This document shows, piece after piece, positions 48,307-56,730 of a stretch of 64,000 bases of DNA. Position numbers and translations under genes: made by a program. This DNA comes from Pigmentiphaga kullae (lineage in GTDB: Bacteria > Pseudomonadota > Gammaproteobacteria > Burkholderiales > Burkholderiaceae_B). The notes under the pieces are model-generated. The model saw only the letters and a program-made list of their open reading frames with translations, was not told the origin of the DNA and ran no database searches. Location of the stretch: NCBI RefSeq assembly GCF_004216695.1, contig NZ_SGXC01000002.1, positions 1,674,001-1,738,000 of the forward strand. Reading direction: 5' to 3'. Each line of letters begins with the position of its first letter. Positions within the stretch are counted from its first letter, which is position 1.

Positions 48307-48968
48307 AACCGCTGGTTCTTTTCGACTTCGACGGCACCCTGGCCGATACCGCCCCCGATCTGGCCGCGGCCGCCAATCAGCAGCGCCTGCGCCGCGGCCT
48401 GCCCGCCCTGCCCTACGAGCAACTGCGCCCCATGGCCTCGCACGGCGCGCGCGGCCTGCTGGGCGTGGCCCTGGGGCTCACGCCCGACGCCCCCGAATAC
48501 GAGGCGTGCAAGCAACAGTTCCTGGACGACTACGCCGCCAACATCGCCGTGCACACGGTGCTTTTCCCCGGCGTCGAAGACCTGCTGGCCAATCTCGTCC
48601 AGGAAGGCTGGGCGTGGGGCATCGTCACCAACAAGGTCACCCGCTTCACCACGCCGCTGGTGCGCCACCTGGCGCTCGAGCAGCACAGCGCCGTGGTCGT
48701 CTGCGGCGACACCACCGCCTACTCCAAGCCCCACCCCGAACCGCTGCTGCATGCAGCGCGGGAAGTCGGCATCGCGCCGCAGCACTGCCTGTACGTGGGC
48801 GACGACCAGCGCGACATCATTGCCGGCCAGGCCGCGGGCATGAAGACCATCGCCACCGCGTATGGCTATTGCGGCAACGGCGTACCCGTCGAGTCCTGGG
48901 GGGCGGACGCGGTCGTCGACTCGGTTGCGGCCCTGCTGCCCGCGATACGGCGCCTGCTGCCGGCATGA
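48303..48968 (+). CDS. gph: phosphoglycolate phosphatase (HAD family)
   Basis: Gph removes 2-phosphoglycolate formed during DNA repair. The 221-residue HAD hydrolase has motif [16 protein letters not shown] (nucleophile Asp), motif [10 protein letters not shown], motif III lysine in [11 protein letters not shown] and motif [19 protein letters not shown]. An alpha-helical cap lies between motifs I and II. Coupling to ubiG by a four-base overlap is typical of betaproteobacteria. Confidence 0.93.
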   Translation: MKPLVLFDFDGTLADTAPDLAAAANQQRLRRGLPALPYEQLRPMASHGARGLLGVALGLTPDAPEYEACKQQFLDDYAANIAVHTVLFPGVEDLLANLVQEGWAWGIVTNKVTRFTTPLVRHLALEQHSAVVVCGDTTAYSKPHPEPLLHAAREVGIAPQHCLYVGDDQRDIIAGQAAGMKTIATAYGYCGNGVPVESWGADAVVDSVAALLPAIRRLLPA

Positions 48969-49026
48969 CGCCTGGGGCCATGGGGCTGGCCCCTCTTGAA
49001 AACCCGCCCCATGCCTCCATATGGGA

Positions 49027-49032
49027 TACAAT
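49027..49032 (+). promoter_or_regulatory. -10 element of the tmRNA promoter
   Basis: TACAAT lies ten bases before the mature 5' end of ssrA, the right distance for a -10 box, although no good -35 hexamer is visible. Confidence 0.5.
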
Positions 49033-49041
49033 CCTCCTCAA

Positions 49042-49462
49042 GGGGCCGTACCGGTTTCGACGGGGGTCGCGAAGCAGAACAGGGCATGTCGAGCACCAGT
49101 AAGCTCGTTAAACCACTGGAACGCAAATAAACGCCAACGACGAGCGTTTCGCTCTCGCCGCTTAAGCGGTGAGCCGCTGCACCGATCTGTCCTTGGGTCG
49201 GGCGGAGGAAGGGCAACTTTCCTAAGGATCCCTGTCTAGGGCCATAACCCCCGAAGCAGCTGATTCTGAACCGCAGCAGTGTCATTCTCAAGGAATCGGT
49301 ATGGACTGGGGTCACACGGTTCATGCTTAAACTACGTGAATCGCTGTGTGCCGGCCTGTCGGTTGGCTAAGCACACGGTTAAATCCAAATAGATCGACTA
49401 CACATGTAGAACTGTCTGTAGAGGGCTTCCGGACGCGGGTTCAATTCCCGCCGGCTCCACCA
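49042..49462 (+). ncRNA. ssrA: transfer-messenger RNA (tmRNA)
   Basis: tmRNA rescues stalled ribosomes and tags the unfinished protein for proteolysis. The 5' end GGGGCCG pairs with CGGCTCC before the encoded ACCA at 49459-49462, and GGTTTCGACGGGGG follows the 5' end as in other tmRNAs. The T-arm is GCGGGTTCAATTCCCGC. The tag reading frame at 49133-49165 encodes ANDERFALAA and ends in TAA, a betaproteobacterial form of the tag. At 421 nt it is longer than the 363-nt E. coli molecule. Confidence 0.96.
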
Positions 49463-49473
49463 ACTCCCCTGAC

Positions 49474-49509
49474 AAACCCCGTGGATTTCCCATCCACGGG
49501 GTTTTTCTT
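49474..49509 (+). terminator. rho-independent terminator of ssrA
   Basis: AAACCCCGTGGAT and ATCCACGGGGTTT form a 13-bp stem with a five-base loop, followed by TTCTTTTC. It starts 11 bp after the tmRNA 3' end. Confidence 0.93.
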
Positions 49510-49646
49510 TTCTGCGCCGGCTGGTTATTCGACGGCAGATTGCAAAGAATCCAAAACGATTTCCCGTGGAATGGAAACACGTCCGCGCCGGTCTTATCGG
49601 TTCTTTGAGGTGATCGTGCTGACTACCATCGGGCAACCATCGGCCG

Positions 49647-50066
49647 TTACAGATCGGGAATCAGCCGCTTGCCCAGACTGACCGCCTCGTCCTGCACATA
49701 TCCCAGGGCTCGATAGAAATCGACCACCGCGCCGTTCGCGGTACGCACCAGCAGATTGATCTTCGGACAGCCCCGCTCGACCAGGAGCTGCTCCGCATGG
49801 GCCATCAGCCGCCTGCCATGACCGCATCGCTGATGCCCGGGATGCACCGCCAGGTAGTACACCCAGCCGCGATGCCCGTCGAAGCCCACCATGGCGGAGG
49901 CGATGGGTGCGCCCTCGGACTCCCCGACGAGGAACAATTCGGGCTGCGCGGTGAGCTTGCGCTGAATGTCTTTCCTGGGATCGTTCCATGGCCGGGTCAG
50001 GCCACAGGCCTGCCACAGGGCGATGATGGCCGCTTCGTCGGCGGTCCGGTAGGCGCGGATAAGCAT
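49647..50066 (-). CDS. GNAT-family N-acetyltransferase (YpeA-like)
   Basis: This 139-residue protein opens with MLIRAYRTADEAAIIALWQACGLTRPWNDPRKDIQRKL. GYYLAVHP-type acetyl-CoA-binding motifs (VYYLAVHPGHQRCGHGRRLMAHAEQLL) and RGCPKINLLVRTAN follow, close in pattern to YpeA. The frame continues upstream to an ATG at 50126, but the segment TATAAAAG between the two looks like a promoter element for this strand, and 50066 matches the family start. The acetyl acceptor is unknown. Confidence 0.88.
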   Translation of the reverse strand: MLIRAYRTADEAAIIALWQACGLTRPWNDPRKDIQRKLTAQPELFLVGESEGAPIASAMVGFDGHRGWVYYLAVHPGHQRCGHGRRLMAHAEQLLVERGCPKINLLVRTANGAVVDFYRALGYVQDEAVSLGKRLIPDL

Positions 50067-50196
50067 GTTTTCGTGGTCGCTGCGAAAGTAGGGTTGGTCG
50101 AGAATGACTTTTATACTATCGGCCATTGCCACGGCAGTCCGTGCTCGCGCCGGACCCGTCCAGGATCGCGAATACCCCTTTCCATACAGGACCGCC

Positions 50197-50520
50197 ATGC
50201 TGAGACTCGCCCTCCTCGCCGCCGGCGCCCTCGCCGCGCACAATGCCATGGCCTCGTGCATGCCGCGCACCGACGACGAACTGAAAGCCATGAGCGATGC
50301 CGATCTGAAGGCCGCCTATTGCGAGGCGCGCGCGCAATCGGCAGTGCGCGCGGTGCCGGCAGCGCCGTCCCTGCCCTCGCTGCCCGGCGCGCCGAACGCC
50401 GGACCGCGCACCGCCGCGCCAGCCGCCAATGCCTGCCTGACCGCCACCTCGCAACTCGTGCGCATCATGGAAACGCGGAAGATCGATGTCGACCAGGCAC
50501 GCGCAAACTGCGCCAAATGA
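50197..50520 (+). CDS. small secreted cysteine-containing protein of unknown family
   Basis: This 107-residue protein has a clear signal peptide (LRLALLAAGALAAHNAMA), a start at 50197 and AGGA five to six bases ahead. The mature part has four cysteines (C21, C42, C79 and C105), a helical segment (DDELKAMSDADLKAAYCEARAQ) and a Pro/Ala linker. A second helix closes it (TSQLVRIMETRKIDVDQARANC). I do not recognise the family. It lies 70 bp ahead of a Rap1a/Tai-like gene on the same strand and may be co-transcribed with it. Confidence 0.65.
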   Translation: MLRLALLAAGALAAHNAMASCMPRTDDELKAMSDADLKAAYCEARAQSAVRAVPAAPSLPSLPGAPNAGPRTAAPAANACLTATSQLVRIMETRKIDVDQARANCAK

Positions 50521-50590
50521 GGGCCGCGCGTCCTCTTTCCGACTCCATTGCGCCCGGCTCCGCAAAGCCTGCGCCTTACCGATCACTGCC

Positions 50591-50938
50591 ATGAAAATCG
50601 CCGCTCCCCTGCTGTTGCTCGCCACGCTGGCGGTCCTGCCGGCCCATGCCGCCGAGCCCTGGACGGGCGCGTTCTGGAACGAACAATGCGCCCCGGGCGC
50701 AAGCGGCGAAGCCTCGCTGGGCTGCTCTTCCTTCGTGATGGGCGCGATCGATGGCATGCGTGTCCAGTCCATGGCCACCCGGACGCCGCTGCCGTTCTGC
50801 GCGCCCGGCAACGTGTCGACCGGCCGCACGGTCGAACTCTTCCGGGAGCGGCTGGCCAGCCGGCCGCAGGATCACGGCCTGCCCGCCGTGGTGATACTGG
50901 TGAACGCGCTGGGGGAAGCCTACCCCTGCAAGCAATAG
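50591..50938 (+). CDS. Rap1a/Tai-family (type VI secretion amidase immunity-like) protein
   Basis: This 115-residue exported protein has a signal peptide (LLLLATLAVLPAHA). The mature part carries four cysteines in the Rap1a/Tai layout: LGCSSFVMGAIDGM, PFCAPGNVSTGRTVELFRERLASRP and VNALGEAYPC at the end. Family members neutralise secreted peptidoglycan amidases in the periplasm. No cognate effector or secretion gene is adjacent, so it is either an orphan immunity protein or a relative with another periplasmic role. Confidence 0.72.
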   Translation: MKIAAPLLLLATLAVLPAHAAEPWTGAFWNEQCAPGASGEASLGCSSFVMGAIDGMRVQSMATRTPLPFCAPGNVSTGRTVELFRERLASRPQDHGLPAVVILVNALGEAYPCKQ

Positions 50939-50952
50939 ACATCGCGGGAACG

Positions 50953-50982
50953 AAAAAAACCGCCCGGCTCAAAGCCGGGCGG
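50953..50982 (-). terminator. rho-independent terminator of the downstream minus-strand hydrolase gene
   Basis: CCGCCCGGCT and AGCCGGGCGG form a ten-base-pair stem with a CAA loop. The run of seven A on the left (50953-50959) is the U-tract for minus-strand transcription. It lies 24 bp past the stop of the 603-residue hydrolase. Confidence 0.88.
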
Positions 50983-51005
50983 CTGGACGATTCCTGCTGG
51001 GCCGC

Positions 51006-52817
51006 CTAGAACCGCGCGCCCGAGTTGGAAATCGCGTCCAGGCTCTGGCGCAGCGCCTCGCGGGCCTGGGCGGCCGCGTCGGCCTCGCCGGCGCTGGCCT
51101 TGGCCATGCGAACGGAATCCGCCGTTCCCTCGTAGGGCAGCGGCGGCTCCACGCACGTGCTGCTGCGCCCCGGAACCACGCCGTTGGCGAAGTAGGTTCC
51201 GATCGTCGCATCGACGCAGGCATTGCTTTCCGGCACCACGCCATGCGAATAGGCGCCCGTAACCACGACCAGGTGCGCCGGCGGCAGTGCGTCGAACGAG
51301 CGCCGCGCGCCTTCGGTCGCGGTCTGCGCATCGAATTCGCTTTGCAACATCAGGATGGGGGCCGACGCGCCGGCGCGCGACAGCGGCGGCTTGGCGACCG
51401 AAGGACCGCCCCAGGTCGCGCACAGACTGCGGGTGACAGAGCCGCCCTCGTAGGGATAGCTGACCGCCATCTCGTTGCCCAGTTTCACCCAGTATTGCGG
51501 GTCGGTGCTCGTGGCCACCGTGTCGTTGCACACCACGGTGTTGAACACGGAGTTGAAGGTGCTGAGCTCCACCGGCGAAGCCGTCGGCGTAAAGGCACGG
51601 AAATACGGCTCGATCATGGCCTGGGCGAGGCCCCGGATTTCGAGATCGTCGCCGAAGGAGTCCGGCACGAACTCGTACTCCATCAGCTTCGCGTCCAGCA
51701 CCCTGGGGTCATCGATACCGGGGTTGTCGATCAGGACCTGGTTCATGCCACGCGCGGCGGCGATGAGTTGCGCCCCCTTGGCAACGCGATTGGTCTTGCT
51801 CAGGATGGCATGCAGATTTGCCTGCTGGCCGAACGCCACCCGCATGGGTTCGGGCAAGGTGCGATAGACGTTCGCGATCTCGGCCGCGTTGGTCCCTATC
51901 CCGAAACGGTCGGGATGGCGGGAAGCGAAGGGCGAGATGAACTGGTCCAGCACGCGCTGCATGGCCATGGGCTGCATCACGACGTTGACGTCGATGTTGC
52001 CGGTGACGTCCATGGAACTGTCCAGCACCATGCGCCCGACCCGCTCGGGGAACAGCGACGCGTACCAGGCCCCCAGCCAGGTCCCGTAGGAAATGCCGAC
52101 GTAGTTGAACTTGGCGTCGCCCAGCAGGCCGCGGATCAGGTCCATGTCGCGGACCGTGGCATCGGTGTTGATGTACTTGACCAGCGGATTGCGCAGGCAG
52201 GCATCGCCCAGCGCATTGGCGTTGAACAGCATGGCCGCGACGTTGGCCTCGCTGCGGTCCGAACTATGATGCTCGGGCCTGAGCATGCCGCTCGTGCCGC
52301 AATACATGCGGCTGCTGGCGCCGACGCCGCGCGGCGAAAAACCGATCATGTCGTAGCGCTGGACGATCGTGCGAAGCTGCTGTCCCGTGGTCGTGGATTC
52401 GCTGGCGTTGCCCCACAGCACGGCCAGGTTCAGCGACCAGGCCAGGCCGTCGCCGCCGGGGCCGCCCGGGTTGACCAGGATGGCGCCCAGCCGCTGCGAG
52501 GGCTCGCCCGCCGCCACGCGGGACACGGCCACGACGGCATCGCCCTTCGTGGGGTTCGAGTAGTCGAGCGGGACGCGTATGGTCGCGCAGCTCAAACGGG
52601 CCAGGATCTCTTTGGGGACGAAGGATCCTCCGCCCACGACATCGGCATCACACTTTTGCCAATTGACAACCTGGTCGCGGTACGGCTGCAAGGGATCGAC
52701 CGGTGGCGGAATGGCCCCGTCGCCGCCGCAGGCGGCCAGCGCGGCCAACACCGCAGCCGCCAGTCCGCCAGCCAAGGCTCGTACCGGCAAATTCGAGAAT
52801 TCACAAAGTCGGCGCAA
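51006..52817 (-). CDS. TAP-like alpha/beta hydrolase lipoprotein (tripeptidyl aminopeptidase family)
   Basis: This 603-residue probable lipoprotein has the lipobox LAAC (Cys30) after a hydrophobic stretch. Its alpha/beta hydrolase fold includes ILVNPGGPGGDGLAWS (oxyanion region), YDMIGFSPRGVGAS and the nucleophile elbow GISYGTWLG. A TAP-type C-terminal domain (SAPILMLQSEFDAQTATEGARRSFDAL, GAYSHGVV) carries the rest of the triad. Homologues are peptidases that take short peptides from the N-terminus. The start is TTG at 52817 with GGGGG seven bases ahead; no in-frame ATG or GTG exists early enough to keep the signal peptide. Confidence 0.88.
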   Translation of the reverse strand: MRRLCEFSNLPVRALAGGLAAAVLAALAACGGDGAIPPPVDPLQPYRDQVVNWQKCDADVVGGGSFVPKEILARLSCATIRVPLDYSNPTKGDAVVAVSRVAAGEPSQRLGAILVNPGGPGGDGLAWSLNLAVLWGNASESTTTGQQLRTIVQRYDMIGFSPRGVGASSRMYCGTSGMLRPEHHSSDRSEANVAAMLFNANALGDACLRNPLVKYINTDATVRDMDLIRGLLGDAKFNYVGISYGTWLGAWYASLFPERVGRMVLDSSMDVTGNIDVNVVMQPMAMQRVLDQFISPFASRHPDRFGIGTNAAEIANVYRTLPEPMRVAFGQQANLHAILSKTNRVAKGAQLIAAARGMNQVLIDNPGIDDPRVLDAKLMEYEFVPDSFGDDLEIRGLAQAMIEPYFRAFTPTASPVELSTFNSVFNTVVCNDTVATSTDPQYWVKLGNEMAVSYPYEGGSVTRSLCATWGGPSVAKPPLSRAGASAPILMLQSEFDAQTATEGARRSFDALPPAHLVVVTGAYSHGVVPESNACVDATIGTYFANGVVPGRSSTCVEPPLPYEGTADSVRMAKASAGEADAAAQAREALRQSLDAISNSGARF

Positions 52818-52962
52818 TTGGATACCCCCAGTTTCTCATTTATCAATTTGTTGCATTTGTCCTTAATTATCGGCGGGCACCTTTTCAAGAGCAAGCGCGC
52901 GGGCATTTTGCCCCCGGCGCCGACTTGGATCTATGCTGAAAGGCCACGAAGAGGAGCCCATC

Positions 52963-53838
52963 ATGTCCACTCCGCTCGCCGCTTCCGAAACGGTCAGCCG
53001 CCTCCGCGACGTCGAACGCATCGTCGCCGGCCGCGCCACGTCCGACGGGGCGGGCGTCAAGCTCACCCGGGTGATCGACCAGCACCTGCAGCGCCGCCTG
53101 GACCCGTTCCTGATGCTGGATGCATTCGGCACGGACAACCCCGATGACTACATCGCGGGTTTCCCGGACCATCCGCACCGCGGCTTCGAGACCATCACCT
53201 ACATGATCGCGGGCCGCATGCGCCACCGGGACAGCGCCGGCCACGAGGGCCTGCTGGAGAACGGCGGCGTGCAATGGATGACCGCGGGCCGGGGAGTGAT
53301 CCACTCCGAACTCCCGCAACAGGAAGCAGGCGTCATGGAGGGCTTCCAGCTCTGGCTGAACCTGCCCGCGCGCGACAAGATGTCGACGCCCTGGTATCGC
53401 GACTTCCAGGCTGCGGACCTGCCCCGCGCCAGGACCGCCGCGGGCGTCGAAGCCACGGTCATCGCGGGCCGCAGCCACGGCGTCGAAGGGGCGGTGTCGC
53501 GGCCGGCGACCGACCCGTATTACCTCGACGTGCACCTGCCGGCGGACGCGCGGTTCGAGCAGCCCCTGCCCCCCGGCCACAACGCCTTCGTCTACGCGTA
53601 TCGCGGCAGTGTCGCCATCGGCGGCGCCACGGTCGAGGCCGGCCGCATGGCCATCCTGGACAATACGCCCGATGCCGACGGCGTCGTCCTGGCCGCGCAC
53701 GGCGGACCGGCCCGCGCGCTGCTGATCGCGGGCCAGCCTCTGCACGAACCCATCGCGCAGTACGGGCCGTTCGTCATGAACGACCAGCAGGAGATTTTCC
53801 AGGCGCTGAGCGATTTCCGCGACGGCCGCCTGGCTTGA
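52963..53838 (+). CDS. pirin family protein
   Basis: This 291-residue bicupin has the pirin metal site in the N-terminal cupin: FPDHPHRGFETITYMIAGRMRHRDSAGHEG and VQWMTAGRGVIHSELP. Bacterial pirins include quercetinases and redox-sensitive regulators, so the activity here is unknown. ATG 52963 is preferred because GAGGAG lies six to seven bases upstream; an ATG ten codons earlier lacks one. It is followed 11 bp later by the DUF488 gene, then ogt. Confidence 0.92.
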   Translation: MSTPLAASETVSRLRDVERIVAGRATSDGAGVKLTRVIDQHLQRRLDPFLMLDAFGTDNPDDYIAGFPDHPHRGFETITYMIAGRMRHRDSAGHEGLLENGGVQWMTAGRGVIHSELPQQEAGVMEGFQLWLNLPARDKMSTPWYRDFQAADLPRARTAAGVEATVIAGRSHGVEGAVSRPATDPYYLDVHLPADARFEQPLPPGHNAFVYAYRGSVAIGGATVEAGRMAILDNTPDADGVVLAAHGGPARALLIAGQPLHEPIAQYGPFVMNDQQEIFQALSDFRDGRLA

Positions 53839-53849
53839 GAGACATGGCG

Positions 53850-54233
53850 ATGAAACCCGAGATCGAACTGCACCGGGTCTACGACCACGCTGGCGTCGCG
53901 CCGGGACGCTACCGGGTCCTGGTGGACCGGTTGTGGCCGCGCGGCGTCCGCCGCGAGGACCTGGCCTACGACGCATGGCCCAAGGACCTGGCGCCCAGCC
54001 CCGAACTGCGCCGCTGGTTCGGCCACCGTCCCGAACGATGGGCCGAATTCCACGAACGCTACGCCGCCGAACTCAAGGGCGACGCGCAGCGACAGGGGTT
54101 GTCCGCCCTGCTGCGCGATGCCGGCAGCCGCCCGATCGCCTTGCTGTACGGCGCGAAGGACCCCGACCACAATCATGCGCTCGTACTGCGCGACGCGCTG
54201 CTGCGAACCGCCCGCCATTCCCATTCCTCATGA
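53850..54233 (+). CDS. DUF488 (YeaO-like) protein
   Basis: This 127-residue protein starts KPEIELHRVYDH and has the family signature RYRVLVDRLWPRGVRREDLAYDAWPKDLAPSPELRRWFGH. A second conserved segment follows (WAEFHERYAAEL; ALLYGAKDPDHNHALVLRDALL). Function is unknown. The ATG at 53850 has GAGAG eight bases ahead; an ATG at 53844 is also in frame. It overlaps ogt by four bases. Confidence 0.88.
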   Translation: MKPEIELHRVYDHAGVAPGRYRVLVDRLWPRGVRREDLAYDAWPKDLAPSPELRRWFGHRPERWAEFHERYAAELKGDAQRQGLSALLRDAGSRPIALLYGAKDPDHNHALVLRDALLRTARHSHSS

Positions 54234-54784
54234 CGACGCTGACACTGCTCGTGGAATACCGCCCAACTCCCGTGGGGCGGATGCTGATACTGACCGACGA
54301 GGAAGGCCGCCTGCGGGCGGTCGATTGGGAAGACTACCAGCCGCGCATGCATGAACTGCTGGGCCATCACTACGGCAGGCAGGGCTATGCGCTGCGCGAC
54401 CGCGGCGCCCCCAGCGAGGCGCGGCGACGGCTGGATGCCTATATGCAGGGCGAGTTGCCGGCCATCGACGACCTGGAAGTAGCCACCGCCGGGACCGACT
54501 TCCAGCGCGACGTCTGGCGCGAACTCCGGCGCATCCCGGTGGGACAGACCATCAGCTATTCAGAACTCGCCCAACGCATCGGACGACCCAAGGCGGTGCG
54601 CGCAGTGGGGCTGGCCAACGGCGCCAACCCGGTCAGCATCGTCGTCCCCTGCCACCGCGTCATCGGCGCCAATGCCAGCTTGACCGGCTACGGCGGCGGA
54701 CTGCACCGCAAGGTCTGGCTGCTGGAACACGAGGGGGTACGGCTGGCGGCGCGGGAAAGCCGCCGACAGCCGGCCCTGTTCTGA
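54230..54784 (+). CDS. ogt: methylated-DNA-protein-cysteine methyltransferase
   Basis: Ogt removes alkyl groups from O6-guanine by suicidal transfer to a cysteine. The 184-residue protein has FQRDVWRELRRIPVGQTISYSELAQRIGRPKAVRAVGLANGANPVSIVVPCHRVIG, with the acceptor Cys in PCHRV and the DNA-binding helix-turn-helix before it. Its start overlaps the DUF488 stop (ATGA). It has no Ada regulatory domain. Confidence 0.95.
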   Translation: MTTLTLLVEYRPTPVGRMLILTDEEGRLRAVDWEDYQPRMHELLGHHYGRQGYALRDRGAPSEARRRLDAYMQGELPAIDDLEVATAGTDFQRDVWRELRRIPVGQTISYSELAQRIGRPKAVRAVGLANGANPVSIVVPCHRVIGANASLTGYGGGLHRKVWLLEHEGVRLAARESRRQPALF

Positions 54785-54817
54785 CGCTCCCCGCGCAAGA
54801 GCGTCCGCCTGCGTACG

Positions 54818-55357
54818 CTAACGCTTCATCTTGGCGTTGTCCTGGGTGGACTTCACCAGGCTTTTCAGCTCCCTGCCCTTGGCCAGGTGCTGCTGCAGGC
54901 TGGGCAGCGTCTTGGTGGCGAAGGCCTTCACGTCCGCGTCCTCGGCATCCTTGGCCGCCTTCTCGAACAGCTTGACGGCGTCCTCGTGCGCATCGACCGC
55001 GATGTCGTCGGCGTATTCCTTGTCGAAATCCGGGCCGCTCTTCTTCTGCAGGTCGCTCAGCGACGAGCGGACCTTGCGGGTCGGCTCGGCCGGAAGCTGC
55101 ACGCCCTTGCTGGAAGCAAGCGTCTTCAGCTCGCCGTCCACCTTCGTGTGATCGTCCACCATCATCCTGGCGAAGCTTTTCACGTCGGGATGCGAGGCGT
55201 TGCGCTCGGCGATCTGGCTGGCGCCGATCTCCAGCTGTCCGCTCTCGGCGGCGTCCTGTAGAAAGCGCGCGTCCTTGCGGGCAAGGTCGGCGGCTGCGGC
55301 CGAACCGGCGCCGAACGCCAGCGCAGCGGCCAATACGGCGGTCTGCAATCGATGCAT
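54818..55357 (-). CDS. DUF4142 exported ferritin-like protein
   Basis: This 179-residue protein has a signal peptide (TAVLAAALAFGAGSAAA), then the DUF4142 helical bundle: DARFLQDAAESGQLEIGASQIAERNASHPDVKSFARMMVDDHTKV and DFDKEYADDIAVDAHEDAVKLFEKAAK. The ATG at 55357 has AGGAGA seven bases ahead. Such proteins are common in stress regulons, but the function is unknown. Confidence 0.9.
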   Translation of the reverse strand: MHRLQTAVLAAALAFGAGSAAAADLARKDARFLQDAAESGQLEIGASQIAERNASHPDVKSFARMMVDDHTKVDGELKTLASSKGVQLPAEPTRKVRSSLSDLQKKSGPDFDKEYADDIAVDAHEDAVKLFEKAAKDAEDADVKAFATKTLPSLQQHLAKGRELKSLVKSTQDNAKMKR

Positions 55358-55436
55358 GGCAATTCTCCTGTGATCAAGACCGTGGGGTCTCAGCAATCCA
55401 CGTACCCGGGCGGCGCGCCCCTCGGATGGCCGCCCC

Positions 55437-55682
55437 CTACTTGCGCCCTTTCCGCTTCTCGAGCACGGCGGGCGTATCGTCCTGTGGCGCGCTCAGGCCG
55501 GGCCGATCCTGCCGGGGGTCGGGCTGCGGCGATCCGTCATAGCTGGTGGCCGGCTTGTGCTCCGCCCGCCGGGACGGCGGCGTGCCGTCCTCGGCGCCGG
55601 TGCTCTCGGGCAGCGACGCGAGCTGTCCCACCCCCTGCTCGTTCGACGGGCGCAGCTTTTCGTCCTCTTTCTTCGGTCCCAT
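55437..55682 (-). CDS. hydrophilic small protein of unknown function
   Basis: This 81-residue, highly charged protein has many Pro, Asp, Glu and Lys residues. It starts MGPKKEDEKLRPSNEQG and ends in a basic KRKGRK. It looks unstructured, with no membrane segment. A Shine-Dalgarno is weak. It follows the pattern of small stress-associated proteins beside DUF4142 genes, but I do not recognise a family, and it could be a chance reading frame. Confidence 0.5.
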   Translation of the reverse strand: MGPKKEDEKLRPSNEQGVGQLASLPESTGAEDGTPPSRRAEHKPATSYDGSPQPDPRQDRPGLSAPQDDTPAVLEKRKGRK

Positions 55683-55787
55683 GATGTGCTCACTCGATGT
55701 ACGGTTGGCTGCACCTGCCAGCAAGCCCCGTTCCCCGCATGGCGGTATAGTTGTCGCTCGCTCCGCTTTCACCTCGAGACCCGACCG

Positions 55788-56483
55788 ATGGCCAGACTCC
55801 TGTACGACCTTGCCGGCGCCAATCCCGACTTTCGCTTCAGCCCCTATTGCTGGCGCGCGCGGCTGGCACTGGCGCACAAGGGACTGGAGGCCGAGACCGT
55901 GCCGTGGCGCTTCACGGAAAAGGACAAGCTCGCGTTCTCGGGCCAGGGCCGCGTGCCGGTGCTGGTCGACGGCGACCGGGTGGTGTCCGACTCCTGGCAG
56001 ATCGCGCAGTACCTCGAGACGGCCTATCCCGATGCGCCGTCGCTGTTCGGCGGACAGGAGGCCCAGGCCGTGGCCAGGTTCGTCAACAGCTGGGCCGATT
56101 CCGTGCAACTGCCCGGCCTGACGCGCCTGGTGCTGGTCGATATCCCCGCCACGCTGCACGAAGGCGACCGGTCCTATTTCCACAGCAGCCGCGAGCAACG
56201 CCTGGGCATGCCGCTGGCCGCCGCCTGCGCCGACCGCGACACCCGCGTCGAGGACTTCCGGGCCGGCCTGATCCCGCTGCGGCTGGTGCTCAAGGCCCAG
56301 CCCTTCCTGTGCGGCGACGCCCCCGCCTACGCCGACTACATCGTCTTCGGCGGCTTCCAGTGGGCCCGCTGCGTCAGCGACTTTCCCATCCTGGCCGAGG
56401 ACGACGTGGTCGCGCAGTGGCTCGAGCGCATGCTGGAAGCCGCCGGCCCGCAGGCGCGCCGCATGCCCTCGCTGCGCGCCTGA
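55788..56483 (+). CDS. glutathione S-transferase family protein
   Basis: This 231-residue protein has an N-terminal thioredoxin-like domain (about 1-80). It carries SPYCWRARLALAHKGLEAETVPW, the cis-proline segment GRVPVLVDGDRVVSDSWQIAQYLETAYP, and a helical C-terminal domain with the conserved ADYIVFGGFQWAR. The active-site Cys in SPYCW suggests a Cys-type enzyme (thiol transferase or dehydrochlorinase-like). The substrate is unknown. It lies 247 bp ahead of ahpC. Confidence 0.9.
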   Translation: MARLLYDLAGANPDFRFSPYCWRARLALAHKGLEAETVPWRFTEKDKLAFSGQGRVPVLVDGDRVVSDSWQIAQYLETAYPDAPSLFGGQEAQAVARFVNSWADSVQLPGLTRLVLVDIPATLHEGDRSYFHSSREQRLGMPLAAACADRDTRVEDFRAGLIPLRLVLKAQPFLCGDAPAYADYIVFGGFQWARCVSDFPILAEDDVVAQWLERMLEAAGPQARRMPSLRA

Positions 56484-56624
56484 GCCCGGCACGTCCAACT
56501 GCAACATCGCTTGTAAGCGGGCGGTCCGGCCTCATATCCTTTTCCATCCGGGCCGGGGGCCGGGGCCGGACGGACGATCTCCCTTCCGACATGTTCCTGC
56601 AGCATCCGTCGCCTACGATGATCG

Positions 56625-56661
56625 ATAGCATTTTACGATCAGCGACATTGAATCAATCAAT
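56625..56661. promoter_or_regulatory. OxyR-spaced binding site candidate upstream of ahpC
   Basis: Four tetramers sit at the exact OxyR spacing: ATAG-N7-CGAT-N7-ATTG-N7-CAAT, against the consensus ATAG-N7-CTAT-N7-ATAG-N7-CTAT. The first is perfect and the other three each differ at one base. The site ends 69 bp before the ahpC start codon, in an AT-rich stretch. OxyR control of ahpC is well known in proteobacteria. Confidence 0.55.
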
Positions 56662-56730
56662 TTGATCAATTATCCAGTGACGTATACCATTCATATACGT
56701 CTTTTCAACCCAGCAAGAGAGGAAACTGCA

